A stretch of 11,586 nucleotides of DNA from an uncultured Granulicatella sp. (GTDB taxonomy: Bacteria; Bacillota; Bacilli; Lactobacillales; Aerococcaceae), in NCBI GenBank assembly GCA_947254045.1, contig CAMYBO010000026.1:1-11586 (forward strand), read 5' to 3'. The position numbers and the translations under genes are program-made. Numbering within the stretch: the first letter of the stretch is position 1; every line of letters begins with the position of its first letter. Under the pieces are notes generated by a model. It was given only the letters and a program-made list of their open reading frames with translations. It ran no database searches and was not told where the DNA came from. This document shows, in pieces, positions 1-6,795 of this stretch.

Positions 1-1
1 A

Positions 2-313
2 ATTAATCGTGAAACAGATGTGTTGAAGAAAGAAACACGTATGTTCCGTCAAAGATTACAAATTATGGTGGAATCTCAATTAGAAATGATTAAAAATGAA
101 GAGTGGGATTTATTATTAAATAGCCATTCTAAAATTGAAGTATCTGCACCATCAATCGATTCAATTTTAGCAGGACGTGCTAAGAAAAATGAACAATTAA
201 TTACTCCTGAAGTAACTCCTTCATATACTCCTAGTGTTGAAGAAACAAATCCAAACAAACAAGAAATCGTTCTTCCAACTGATGAAGTGATTACTGTAGG
301 TGAATTTGAATAA
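2..313 (+). CDS. divIVA: DivIVA cell-division/polarity protein, C-terminal part (5' end outside window)
   Basis: The reading frame is open from the left edge and stops with TAA at 311-313, giving 103 visible residues. The visible start matches the conserved second coiled-coil region of DivIVA: LKKETRMFRQRLQIMVES followed by QLEMIKNEEWDLLL. It is followed by the usual variable, Pro/Thr/Glu-rich acidic tail ending in TVGEFE. DivIVA oligomerises on negatively curved membrane at septum and poles through its N-terminal domain, which lies outside the window. The related short protein GpsB lacks this long arginine-containing coiled coil plus acidic tail, so DivIVA is preferred. The internal GTG at 20 is only a codon within the coiled coil and not a start. 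Downstream is a terminator and then convergent genes. The ileS gene that often follows divIVA is not here. Confidence 0.85.
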   Translation: MNRETDVLKKETRMFRQRLQIMVESQLEMIKNEEWDLLLNSHSKIEVSAPSIDSILAGRAKKNEQLITPEVTPSYTPSVEETNPNKQEIVLPTDEVITVGEFE

Positions 314-315
314 TG

Positions 316-350
316 AAAAAACGTGATACCTCGTTAGTATCACGTTTTTT
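316..350. terminator. Bidirectional intrinsic terminator between divIVA and the thrE pair
   Basis: A perfect 9-bp inverted repeat, ACGTGATAC (321-329) and GTATCACGT (337-345), has a 7-nt loop. It is flanked by an A-run (316-320) and a T-run (346-352). The A/T flanks give a U-tract on either strand, so it can end divIVA (+) and the convergent exporter transcript (-). The minus-strand stop codon (340-342) lies inside the stem. Confidence 0.85.
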
Positions 351-777
351 TTGTATGTTTTTTCCAAATAGCATGAAGTCTAAATAAAGAATCGACAGTA
401 AAAATCGCTAAAGCAATCATTCCAGCAACAGCAATAGTACTAGATAAGTAGTAATGAGCTTTTACGGAATCACCTGTTAAAAATGCATAAGCTGTTCGAT
501 ACATTCCAGCTCCGGGAACTAGTGGAAAAAATCCAGGAATGAAAAATACTGTGACAGGAGCTTTGAAAAATCTGGCTGCTATGTGGGAAAGAAAAGCTAC
601 TGTTAGACCACTATAATAGGTGGATAATTCCATACCAGCACTATCTAAAAATAAAAGGTAAATCCACCAACCAATTCCACCAATTAAAGCAGTGTATTTA
701 ATCAATCGTTTTGGAGCTTCAAATACAATACTACTAAAATATACTGCAATAACAGAGCTAATCACTTGAAACATCAT
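340..777 (-). CDS. Threonine/serine exporter, small membrane subunit (ThrE_2/YjjB-like)
   Basis: The 145-residue product is hydrophobic, with about four predicted membrane segments (roughly residues 3-20, 28-44, 55-70 and 110-130) and a basic C-terminus (WKKHTKKT). The segment VTVFFIPGFFPLVPGAGMYR (about 75-94) carries the PLVPG-x-G-x-YR signature of the ThrE C-terminal domain (formerly DUF3815). In actinobacterial ThrE this domain is fused to the larger half. In many Firmicutes the two are separate genes, as here. The start ATG at 775-777 overlaps the stop of the upstream gene (ATGA), which suggests translational coupling and a 1:1 complex. A GGAGGAGG site (about 790-797, minus strand) also precedes it. 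A second ATG follows directly. The export substrate (Thr/Ser or another small amino acid) is inferred from family membership only. Confidence 0.85.
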   Translation of the reverse strand: MMFQVISSVIAVYFSSIVFEAPKRLIKYTALIGGIGWWIYLLFLDSAGMELSTYYSGLTVAFLSHIAARFFKAPVTVFFIPGFFPLVPGAGMYRTAYAFLTGDSVKAHYYLSSTIAVAGMIALAIFTVDSLFRLHAIWKKHTKKT

Positions 778-1544
778 AATGGATTGACACCTCCTCCAAT
801 CAATAGTCCAATGACTACAGCAATAGAAATTGATAGAGCAGTAACGGCAGCCTCTACTGCACGAGCAGTTCCAGAGTTATAATCACCACGTAGGGTATCA
901 CGAATTGCATTTGTAATAGCTGTACCTGGCACTGCTGGCATGATTGATCCAATAATCGGAATACCGATATGAATACTTGGAAAAATTGTTTCTTGTAAAT
1001 AACAAATAATAATAACCATTGGAATAATGGAAACTAAGTTAGTAATAAACATTCCTAGTCCTAATTTTGCATCAAGTTTATACACAAATGGGAGAACAAT
1101 GGCTGCAATTCCAGCAACAAACATTTCTAATAAGGTAGCTCCATAAAGCGCAGCATAGCAGCCACACATAATGACTAGCCCAACATTTTTTAACCAAGCT
1201 GGATAATCTGATTCTTTTAAGTTTTGAAATTTATCATAAGCAGTGTCGATATCAATTTCTCCACTGACTAATTGACGTGAAATACTATTGACTTTATAAA
1301 TGCGGTTTAAGTTTGTATCTCTATTAGGGACACGACGGATTTCTGTAATACAATCAATACAGTCATCGTCTAATGTTGCAAAGATTCCTGTAGCATTTGC
1401 GAAAGCTTCGCAAGTTGAAAAGTGTGAAGTAGATAAAATATAATTCATTGTTTCTTCTACACGATAACTCTCTGCATTACATTCTAACATAATTTGACCT
1501 GCCAACATGGCAGTATCCATCAATTTTTTAGCGTATTCTCGCAT
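774..1544 (-). CDS. Threonine/serine exporter, large subunit (ThrE/DUF1212, YjjP-like)
   Basis: The product has 256 residues. The N-terminal soluble half (about 1-115) contains the family motif NAESYRVEETM (residues 23-33) and NATGIFATL (50-58). About five membrane segments follow (near 118-135, 138-156, 163-183, 195-212 and 228-250). The signature PGTAITNAIRDTLRGDYNSG (206-225) is the conserved ThrE loop between membrane helices. It should work with the overlapping downstream small subunit as a proton-driven exporter in the cytoplasmic membrane. The start ATG (1542-1544) has AAGGAG (1552-1557 complement) 7 nt upstream. The pair is transcribed away from pta from its own promoter near 1575-1602. 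The soluble half has several cysteines (22, 45, 62, 65) whose role is unknown. The exact substrate is inferred. Confidence 0.87.
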   Translation of the reverse strand: MREYAKKLMDTAMLAGQIMLECNAESYRVEETMNYILSTSHFSTCEAFANATGIFATLDDDCIDCITEIRRVPNRDTNLNRIYKVNSISRQLVSGEIDIDTAYDKFQNLKESDYPAWLKNVGLVIMCGCYAALYGATLLEMFVAGIAAIVLPFVYKLDAKLGLGMFITNLVSIIPMVIIICYLQETIFPSIHIGIPIIGSIMPAVPGTAITNAIRDTLRGDYNSGTARAVEAAVTALSISIAVVIGLLIGGGVNPL

Positions 1545-1559
1545 GCTGAATCTCCTTTA

Positions 1560-1609
1560 AGACTTAATAAGTCTAGTATACCATAAGTTTAAAACGTGTA
1601 AACAAGTCT
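1560..1609. promoter_or_regulatory. Operator-like dyad symmetries around the exporter promoter
   Basis: AGACTT (1560-1565) and AAGTCT (1569-1574) form a perfect 6-3-6 palindrome over the predicted transcription start. GTTTA (1587-1591) and TAAAC (1599-1603) form a 5-7-5 dyad over the spacer and -35. A further AAGTCT half-site occurs at 1604-1609, just upstream of the -35. Such placement is typical of repressor sites, but no known regulator motif is recognised and short dyads arise by chance in AT-rich DNA. Confidence 0.35.
1575..1602 (-). promoter_or_regulatory. Promoter of the thrE-type exporter operon
   Basis: On the minus strand, TTTACA (complement of 1597-1602) is followed by a 16-bp spacer and TATACT (complement of 1575-1580). 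The -10 is preceded by TGG, giving an extended -10. The predicted start near 1568 gives a leader of about 24 nt with AAGGAG in place. No other promoter-like pair of this quality is seen upstream of the operon. Confidence 0.7.
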
Positions 1610-1660
1610 TTCTTTTTAACTGTGTTAATCATTAGACTATAACAGATATGAAAATTTGAA

Positions 1661-1679
1661 GAATATTCTCTTAATATTC
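1661..1679. repeat. Inverted repeat upstream of pta
   Basis: GAATATT (1661-1667) and AATATTC (1673-1679) form a perfect 7-bp inverted repeat with a 5-nt centre, about 35 bp upstream of the likely pta -10. It has no U-tract, so it is not a terminator. It could be a protein-binding site for pta, or chance. Confidence 0.3.
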
Positions 1680-1712
1680 AACTTAGTACTGTTTTTTAAA
1701 AGGATTTTGTTG

Positions 1713-1741
1713 TATCATAGTTATAGAAAATTATTGGAGGG
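1713..1741 (+). promoter_or_regulatory. Probable -10 region and ribosome site of pta
   Basis: TATCAT (1713-1718) is the best -10 upstream of pta. The matching -35 region (about 1690-1695) is T-rich and does not resemble TTGACA well, so the promoter call is tentative. GGAGGG (1736-1741) lies 6 nt before a GTG codon and fixes the start at 1748. No convincing catabolite-response (cre) element was found by eye. Confidence 0.45.
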
Positions 1742-1747
1742 ATAGTT

Positions 1748-2731
1748 GTGGAACTATTTGAAGAATTATCAGGAAAAATTAAAGGGAAAGGTTTGAAAAT
1801 TGTTTTCCCTGAAGGAAGCGAACCTCGTATTTTAGGTTCTGTTGTACGTTTAAAAGCAGATGAATTATGTGAACCTATTTTATTAGGGAAAAAAGATGAA
1901 ATTGAAGAAGTAGCTCAAAAACGTGGATTTAACTTACATGACATTACTGTAATTGATCCAGAAACTTACGAAAACTTTGAAGCTGTTGTGGAAAGTTTTG
2001 TAGAACGTCGTAAAGGAAAAGCAACTCCAGAAGCTGCTAGTGAATTATTAAAAGATGTTACTTATTTTGGTACAATGATGGTATACATGGGCTTAGCAGA
2101 TGGTTTAGTATCTGGTGCAGTTCACTCTACAGGAGACACTGTACGTCCAGCGTTACAAATTATTAAAACTAAACCAGGTGTATCACGTACAAGTGGCGCA
2201 TTTATCATGATTAATAGTGATAAATCTAAGAAATATTTATTCTCTGATTGTGCTATTAACATTAATCCGAATGCGCAAGAATTAGCTGAAATTGCTGTTG
2301 AATCAGCTAAAACGGCTGAATTATTTGGGATTGAACCAAATGTTGCTTTATTAAGTTTCTCAACTAAAGGTTCTGCAAAATCTGAGGAAGCATTAAAAGT
2401 AGCGGAAGCTGCTCGTATCGCAAAAGAATTAGCTCCTAACTACAATATTGATGGGGAATTACAATTTGATGCTGCGTTTGTACCAAGTGTTGGTAAACAA
2501 AAAGCACCAGATTCACCAGTAGCAGGTGAAGCAACAGTATTCGTATTCCCAGAAATTCAATCTGGAAATATTGGTTATAAAATTGCTCAACGTTTCGGTA
2601 ACTTCGAAGCAATTGGACCAATCTTACAAGGGTTAAATAAACCAATTTCTGATTTATCTCGTGGATGTAACGAGGAAGATGTTTATAAATTAGCAATCAT
2701 TACAGCAAACCAAGCTTTAATGGAAGCATAA
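1748..2731 (+). CDS. pta: Phosphate acetyltransferase
   Basis: Pta catalyses acetyl-CoA + phosphate to acetyl phosphate + CoA, feeding acetate kinase for ATP in overflow and mixed-acid metabolism in the cytoplasm. The 327-residue length matches the short, single-domain Firmicutes enzyme, not the roughly 700-residue enterobacterial form. Family motifs are in order: KIVFPEGSEPRIL (17-29), LADGLVSGAVHSTGDTVRPA (116-135), LSFSTKGSAKS (202-212), FPEIQSGNIGYKIAQRFG (267-284) and GPILQGLNKPISDLSRG (290-306). These include the Arg/Ser residues of the CoA/phosphate site in the family. The start is GTG, supported by GGAGGG 6 nt upstream. It stands alone: a divergent exporter operon lies upstream and a terminator (2747-2787) downstream. 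It is distinguished from phosphate butyryltransferase by these motifs. Confidence 0.95.
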   Translation: MELFEELSGKIKGKGLKIVFPEGSEPRILGSVVRLKADELCEPILLGKKDEIEEVAQKRGFNLHDITVIDPETYENFEAVVESFVERRKGKATPEAASELLKDVTYFGTMMVYMGLADGLVSGAVHSTGDTVRPALQIIKTKPGVSRTSGAFIMINSDKSKKYLFSDCAININPNAQELAEIAVESAKTAELFGIEPNVALLSFSTKGSAKSEEALKVAEAARIAKELAPNYNIDGELQFDAAFVPSVGKQKAPDSPVAGEATVFVFPEIQSGNIGYKIAQRFGNFEAIGPILQGLNKPISDLSRGCNEEDVYKLAIITANQALMEA

Positions 2732-2746
2732 TCTGAAAAAATAACG

Positions 2747-2787
2747 AAAGCATGGAATGAACATTTTTGTTTGTTTCATGCTTTTTT
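2747..2787 (+). terminator. Intrinsic terminator of pta
   Basis: AAAGCATG (2747-2754) pairs with CATGCTTT (2777-2784). The stem can extend with mismatches into the loop (AACA 2760-2763 with TGTT 2768-2771). It is followed by a T-run (2782-2787) and sits 15 nt after the pta stop. Confidence 0.8.
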
Positions 2788-2815
2788 GGCGTAAACAGAA
2801 ACCCTAGACTAAACT
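2786..2815 (+). promoter_or_regulatory. Possible promoter for an RNA in the pta-polA spacer
   Basis: TTGGCG (2786-2791) is followed after 18 bp by TAAACT (2810-2815). This would start transcription near 2822, just before the GC-rich structured element. The -10 is imperfect and the -35 overlaps the pta terminator U-tract, so this is a weak prediction. Confidence 0.25.
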
Positions 2816-2823
2816 TTTCAAAT

Positions 2824-2890
2824 GTAGCAACGGCGCAAGCAGACCCGAAAGGGGCTACTGGCGACCGCACAAACAAAAAAATGTTTTTGC
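2824..2890 (+). ncRNA. Candidate structured RNA or GC-rich repeat in the pta-polA spacer
   Basis: This GC-rich island sits in AT-rich DNA. GTAGC (2824-2828) pairs with GCTAC (2854-2858). It encloses a CCC-GAAA-GGG hairpin (2844-2853) and GGCGCAAGCA (2832-2841), in which GC-GCAA-GC can form a tetraloop mini-hairpin. GGCGACCGC follows (2860-2868). A second stem, GCA-AAACA with TGTTT-TGC (2867-2875 and 2882-2890, one mismatch), is followed by a pyrimidine-rich run that could act as a weak terminator. The module GTAG-N4-GGCGCAAGCA plus hairpin recurs at 10907-10940. It lies upstream of the likely polA promoter, so it is probably not the polA leader. It matches no riboswitch consensus I know, and could instead be a dispersed DNA repeat. 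Confidence 0.4.
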
Positions 2891-2947
2891 TTCTTGCTTT
2901 TATTACGTCCAAGTAAATGGCTATCAATGCAAATTTTTCTAAAAATA

Positions 2948-2956
2948 TGGTACACT
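2948..2956 (+). promoter_or_regulatory. Extended -10 promoter of polA
   Basis: TGG-TACACT (2948-2956) is a good extended -10. The -35 region around 2928-2933 (TGCAAA) is poor, as is common for extended -10 promoters. The start near 2963 leaves a short leader with GAGGAG at 2979-2984, 6 nt before the GTG start. Confidence 0.55.
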
Positions 2957-2990
2957 GAAAATAACATTGTGAAGAATTGAGGAGCCTATC

Positions 2991-5642
2991 GTGAAACAAA
3001 AATTATTACTATTAGATGGCAGTAGCTTAGCCTTTCGTGCTTTCTATTCCATCTTAGATCTAAACCGATTCAAAAACCAAAACGGATTACATACAAACGC
3101 ATTATATTCATTTCATCGAATGTTTAAAACAATCTTAGAACAAGAAAATCCTACCCACGTATTAGTAGCTTGGGACGCAGGAAAAACAACCTTCCGTACA
3201 GAAATGTACACAGAATACAAAGGTGGTAGAGCAAAAACACCATCAGAATTCAAAGAACAAATGCCATACTTTAACGTCTTATTAGACGCATGGGGAATCC
3301 CACATTATCGCTTAAATCAATATGAAGCTGATGACATTATCGGAACATTAGCCCATCAAGCATCTAAAGAAGGCTTTGAAGTAGTCGTCTTATCCGGAGA
3401 TAAAGACTTAATTCAATTAGCGACTCAAGAAATTACCGTTAAAATTACAACAAAAGGAGTCAGCGAATTAGTCGAATACACTCCAGCATTTATCAAAGAA
3501 AAATATGGACTAACACCAGAACAAATTATCGACATGAAAGGACTAATGGGCGATTCATCAGATAATTACCCAGGCGTGACAAAAGTTGGTGAAAAAACTG
3601 CCATTAAATTACTCCAAGAATACGGAAGTATGGAAGGAATTTATGAACATGTCGAAGGAATGAAAAAAAGTAAGCTTAAAGAGAATTTAATTCAAGACAA
3701 AGAATTGGCCTTTTTAAGTAAAACATTAGCAAGAATCGACATCAACTCCCCATTAGAAATTACTGTAGCAGATACACTTCGAAAAGAAGAAAATGTTGAA
3801 GAACTAATATCCTTTTATAAAGAAATGAGTTTCCAATCATTCCAAAAAGACTACTTGAATAAAAAAGGTGGGCAAATTGTTCAGGAAGAATCGATTGAAA
3901 TTCAAAAAGTTCAATGGATTGAAACAGTCACAGAAAAAGAACTACAAGATGCAACAACTGTTCATTTTGAAACATTTGATAACAACTATCATGTTGAGCC
4001 AGTCTTAGCAGTCGCATTCGGTAATGAGAAACAAGTGTATGTTACTTCTATTGATTCAGCTATTCAGTCTGAAGCGTTCAAACAATGGTTAGCCGATGAA
4101 ACAATTGAGAAAACTATGTTTGATACGAAATCAATGAAAGTATTCGCAAACCGCTTTGGTTTAACAGTAGCAGGTGCAAAATACGATGTTTCTTTATTAG
4201 CTTACTTAGTAGATGCCAATGAAATTGTAAACGAGATTTATGATGTAGCGAAACGATTTGGCATTTCAATCTTGAAGACTGATGAAGAAGTGTATGGAAA
4301 AGGCGTTAAAATTAAAGTGCCAAAAGAAAAAGAAGTATTTTGGAATCATTTAGCTGCTAAAATTTATGTATTAGCGACTTCTCCAAAACGTTTATTGAAA
4401 CAATTGGAAGAAAATGAACAAATTCATTTATATTGGGAAATGGAATTACCATTGAGTGATATTTTAGCTCGAATGGAAATTGAAGGAATTCGAGTGGATC
4501 AGAACCGATTAATCGAAATGGGTGAACAATTCGAATCACGTCTCAAAGAAATTGAACAAACGATTTATGAATTTGCTGGCGAAGAATTTAATATTAATTC
4601 TCCAAAACAGTTGGGTGTTATTTTATTTGAGAAAATGAATTTACCAGTGATTAAGAAAACAAAAACAGGTTATTCAACAGCGGTCGATGTATTAGAAAAA
4701 TTAGCAAACCAATCTCCAATGGTTGAGTCTTTATTAGAATATCGTCAATTAAAGAAATTAACGACAACGTATATTGACGGTTTACAAGCATACATCCTTG
4801 AAGATGGTAAAATTCATACACGTTTCGTACAGAACTTGACGCAAACAGGACGTTTAAGTTCTCAAGATCCAAACTTACAAAATATTCCAATTCGTACAGA
4901 AGAAGGGCGACAAGTTCGTTCAGCTTTCTTACCAAGTAAACCAGATTGGAAGATTTTATCAAGTGACTATTCTCAAATTGAATTGCGAGTATTAGCGCAT
5001 ATGGCAAATGACGTTCATATGATTGATGCGTTTAAAAATAATATTGATATTCACGCGAATACTGCAATGCGTGTGTTTGGAATTCAAAATCCTGAAGAAG
5101 TGACAAGCAGTATGAGAAGACAGGCAAAAGCTGTTAACTTTGGAATTGTGTATGGAATTAGTGATTACGGACTCTCTCAAAATCTGAATATTCCTCGTAA
5201 ACAAGCAAAAGAATTTATTGATCGCTACTTAGAAGAATTCAAAGGCGTCAAAGAATATATGAAAAATATCGTAGCAGAAGCTCGTCAAAAAGATTATGTG
5301 GAGACATTATTCCATCGTCGTCGTTATTTACCAGAAATTCATGCAAGTAATTTTAATATTCGTTCATTTGCAGAAAGAACTGCGATGAATTCACCGATTC
5401 AAGGAACAGCTGCTGATATTTTGAAAGTAGCAATGATTGAATTAGACCGAGAAATGCAAGCACGAAAATTCCAAGCGAAATTATTATTACAAGTACACGA
5501 TGAGTTGATTTTTGAAGTACCAGAAGAAGAAGTGAAAAGTTTACAAAGTTTAGTAGAAGAAGTGATGGAAAATGCTGTAAGCTTATCTGTGCCACTAAAA
5601 GCAGATAGTAATATTGGCAATAACTGGTATGAAGCAAAATAG
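2991..5642 (+). CDS. polA: DNA polymerase I
   Basis: PolA fills gaps and removes RNA primers during Okazaki fragment maturation and excision repair. The 883-residue product has three domains. The 5'-3' exonuclease (about 1-290) carries the acidic metal ligands in LLLDGSS (Asp9), EADDII, SGDKDL and GDSSDN, then the helix-hairpin-helix GVTKVGEKTA. The 3'-5' exonuclease-like domain (about 310-480) lacks the catalytic acids: the DxE position reads VHFETFD and the distal YxxxD motif is absent, so proofreading is probably lost, as in Bacillus polymerases. The polymerase domain carries motif A SDYSQIELR (Asp659), motif B RRQAKAVNFGIVYG (about 709-722) and motif C QVHDE (Asp837). The start is GTG with GAGGAG 6 nt upstream. 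proB follows after 30 nt with no terminator. The first third uses noticeably more C-ending codons (ATC, GAC, AAC) than the rest. Confidence 0.97.
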   Translation: MKQKLLLLDGSSLAFRAFYSILDLNRFKNQNGLHTNALYSFHRMFKTILEQENPTHVLVAWDAGKTTFRTEMYTEYKGGRAKTPSEFKEQMPYFNVLLDAWGIPHYRLNQYEADDIIGTLAHQASKEGFEVVVLSGDKDLIQLATQEITVKITTKGVSELVEYTPAFIKEKYGLTPEQIIDMKGLMGDSSDNYPGVTKVGEKTAIKLLQEYGSMEGIYEHVEGMKKSKLKENLIQDKELAFLSKTLARIDINSPLEITVADTLRKEENVEELISFYKEMSFQSFQKDYLNKKGGQIVQEESIEIQKVQWIETVTEKELQDATTVHFETFDNNYHVEPVLAVAFGNEKQVYVTSIDSAIQSEAFKQWLADETIEKTMFDTKSMKVFANRFGLTVAGAKYDVSLLAYLVDANEIVNEIYDVAKRFGISILKTDEEVYGKGVKIKVPKEKEVFWNHLAAKIYVLATSPKRLLKQLEENEQIHLYWEMELPLSDILARMEIEGIRVDQNRLIEMGEQFESRLKEIEQTIYEFAGEEFNINSPKQLGVILFEKMNLPVIKKTKTGYSTAVDVLEKLANQSPMVESLLEYRQLKKLTTTYIDGLQAYILEDGKIHTRFVQNLTQTGRLSSQDPNLQNIPIRTEEGRQVRSAFLPSKPDWKILSSDYSQIELRVLAHMANDVHMIDAFKNNIDIHANTAMRVFGIQNPEEVTSSMRRQAKAVNFGIVYGISDYGLSQNLNIPRKQAKEFIDRYLEEFKGVKEYMKNIVAEARQKDYVETLFHRRRYLPEIHASNFNIRSFAERTAMNSPIQGTAADILKVAMIELDREMQARKFQAKLLLQVHDELIFEVPEEEVKSLQSLVEEVMENAVSLSVPLKADSNIGNNWYEAK

Positions 5643-5672
5643 GTTGACTATTTAGTAGAAAGGGAAAAATGA

Positions 5673-6779
5673 ATGAAGTATAAAAGAATTGTGTTTAAAG
5701 TAGGAACAAGTTCATTAACAAATCCTGATGGAAGCTTGTCACGTGCAAAAGTTAAAGCTATTACGCAACAACTAGCGGCTTTACATGAAGAAGGACATGA
5801 ATTAATTTTAGTTTCTTCTGGGGCCATTGCTGCGGGATTCTCTTCGTTAGGATTTAAAAAACGTCCAACAAAGATTGCGGATAAACAAGCTTCTGCTGCG
5901 GTAGGTCAAGGCTTATTATTAGAAGAATATACGTCTAATTTATTAATGAAAGGCATTGTTTCTGCACAAATTTTATTAACGCAAGATGATTTTGTGGATA
6001 AACGTCGTTACAATAATGCTCACCAAGCGTTATCTGTATTATTAACACGTCATGCAATTCCAGTTATTAATGAAAATGATACAGTTTCTATTGAGGAATT
6101 AAAAGTTGGCGATAATGATACATTAAGTGCGCAAGTAGCTGCAATGGTACAAGCAGACTTATTAGTTTTATTAACGGATGTGGATGGAGTATATAATGAC
6201 AATCCTTCGAAAAATCCAGATGCAAAACGATTGGATACGATTGATGAAATCACTAAAGAATTAGTCGAAATGGCTGGTGGAGCTGGTTCTAGCAATGGAA
6301 CTGGCGGAATGTATACGAAAATTAAAGCAGCAACGATTGCGACAATGGCGGGTGTTCCTGTTTATATTTGTTCATCCTTAAAAGAACAAGCACTTATCGA
6401 AGCTGCTCACCAAACGGTTGATGGCACATATTTTACAGCACAAGAAAAAGTGATGAAAACTCATAAACAATGGCTTGCTTTATATGCAAAAAGTAAAGGA
6501 AAATTAGTCGTCGATGCTGGAGCAAAACAAGCTTTACAAGAAGAAGGAAAGAGCTTATTAATCTCAGGTGTAAAAGCAGTTGAGGGAGAGTTTTATGAAT
6601 CCGAAATTGTGACAGTTGTCGATGAACAGTATCAAGTGATTGGAAAAGGACAAACTCGCTTAAGTAAATATGCCATTTCACAGCAATTATCGAAAAATAA
6701 TCGAAAAGGAATTGTGATTCATCGAGATGATTGGATGACGATTTCTGGAGAGTTAGAACTATTAGAACAAGAATTTTAA
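5673..6779 (+). CDS. proB: Glutamate 5-kinase
   Basis: ProB phosphorylates L-glutamate with ATP to gamma-glutamyl phosphate, the first and feedback-controlled step of proline synthesis. The 368-residue length fits the two-domain form. The amino-acid kinase domain (about 1-258) has FKVGTSSL (8-15), SSGAIAAG (48-55), INENDTVS (132-139), GDND (146-149), TDVDGVY (168-174) and GTGGMYTKIKAA (209-220). The C-terminal PUA domain is at about 275-358. The start ATG at 5673 is supported by GAAAGGGA (5658-5665) 7 nt upstream. A nearby ATG at 5669 is in another frame and stops after four codons. The gene follows polA by 30 nt and precedes proA by 13 nt, so it is probably transcribed with them. No proline T-box leader of the Bacillus type is present. 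Control is therefore likely by proline binding to the kinase domain, which is inferred from the family. Confidence 0.96.
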   Translation: MKYKRIVFKVGTSSLTNPDGSLSRAKVKAITQQLAALHEEGHELILVSSGAIAAGFSSLGFKKRPTKIADKQASAAVGQGLLLEEYTSNLLMKGIVSAQILLTQDDFVDKRRYNNAHQALSVLLTRHAIPVINENDTVSIEELKVGDNDTLSAQVAAMVQADLLVLLTDVDGVYNDNPSKNPDAKRLDTIDEITKELVEMAGGAGSSNGTGGMYTKIKAATIATMAGVPVYICSSLKEQALIEAAHQTVDGTYFTAQEKVMKTHKQWLALYAKSKGKLVVDAGAKQALQEEGKSLLISGVKAVEGEFYESEIVTVVDEQYQVIGKGQTRLSKYAISQQLSKNNRKGIVIHRDDWMTISGELELLEQEF

Positions 6780-6795
6780 GGAGGCATGCATATTG
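6778..6795 (+). promoter_or_regulatory. Ribosome site fixing the TTG start of proA
   Basis: AAGGAGG (6778-6784) overlaps the proB stop codon and lies 8 nt before TTG (6793-6795). The ATG at 6786-6788 is too close to the site and in a different frame, so TTG is the start. The arrangement suggests translational coupling of proB and proA. Confidence 0.8.

Noticed and set aside
1587..1603. CcpA catabolite-response (cre) site near the exporter promoter
   Set aside because: AAACG is present, but the TG and CA ends of the cre consensus are missing. Better described as an unassigned dyad.
2855..2870. Resemblance of CTACTGGCGACCGC to the T-box antiterminator or ZTP riboswitch core
   Set aside because: The T-box core GGTGGNACCGCG is not matched, there is no specifier stem or long leader, and the rest of the ZTP consensus is absent. 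polA is also an unlikely target.
2700..2999. 99-codon minus-strand open frame across the pta-polA spacer
   Set aside because: It overlaps the end of pta, the pta terminator and the polA start, has no convincing ribosome site, and its translation simply reads through hairpins and the GC-rich element. It looks non-coding.
4651..5637. Several minus-strand open frames of 70-118 codons inside polA
   Set aside because: All are antisense to conserved polymerase motifs A, B and C, lack ribosome sites and are Leu/Ser/Tyr-rich as expected for antisense of AT-rich genes.
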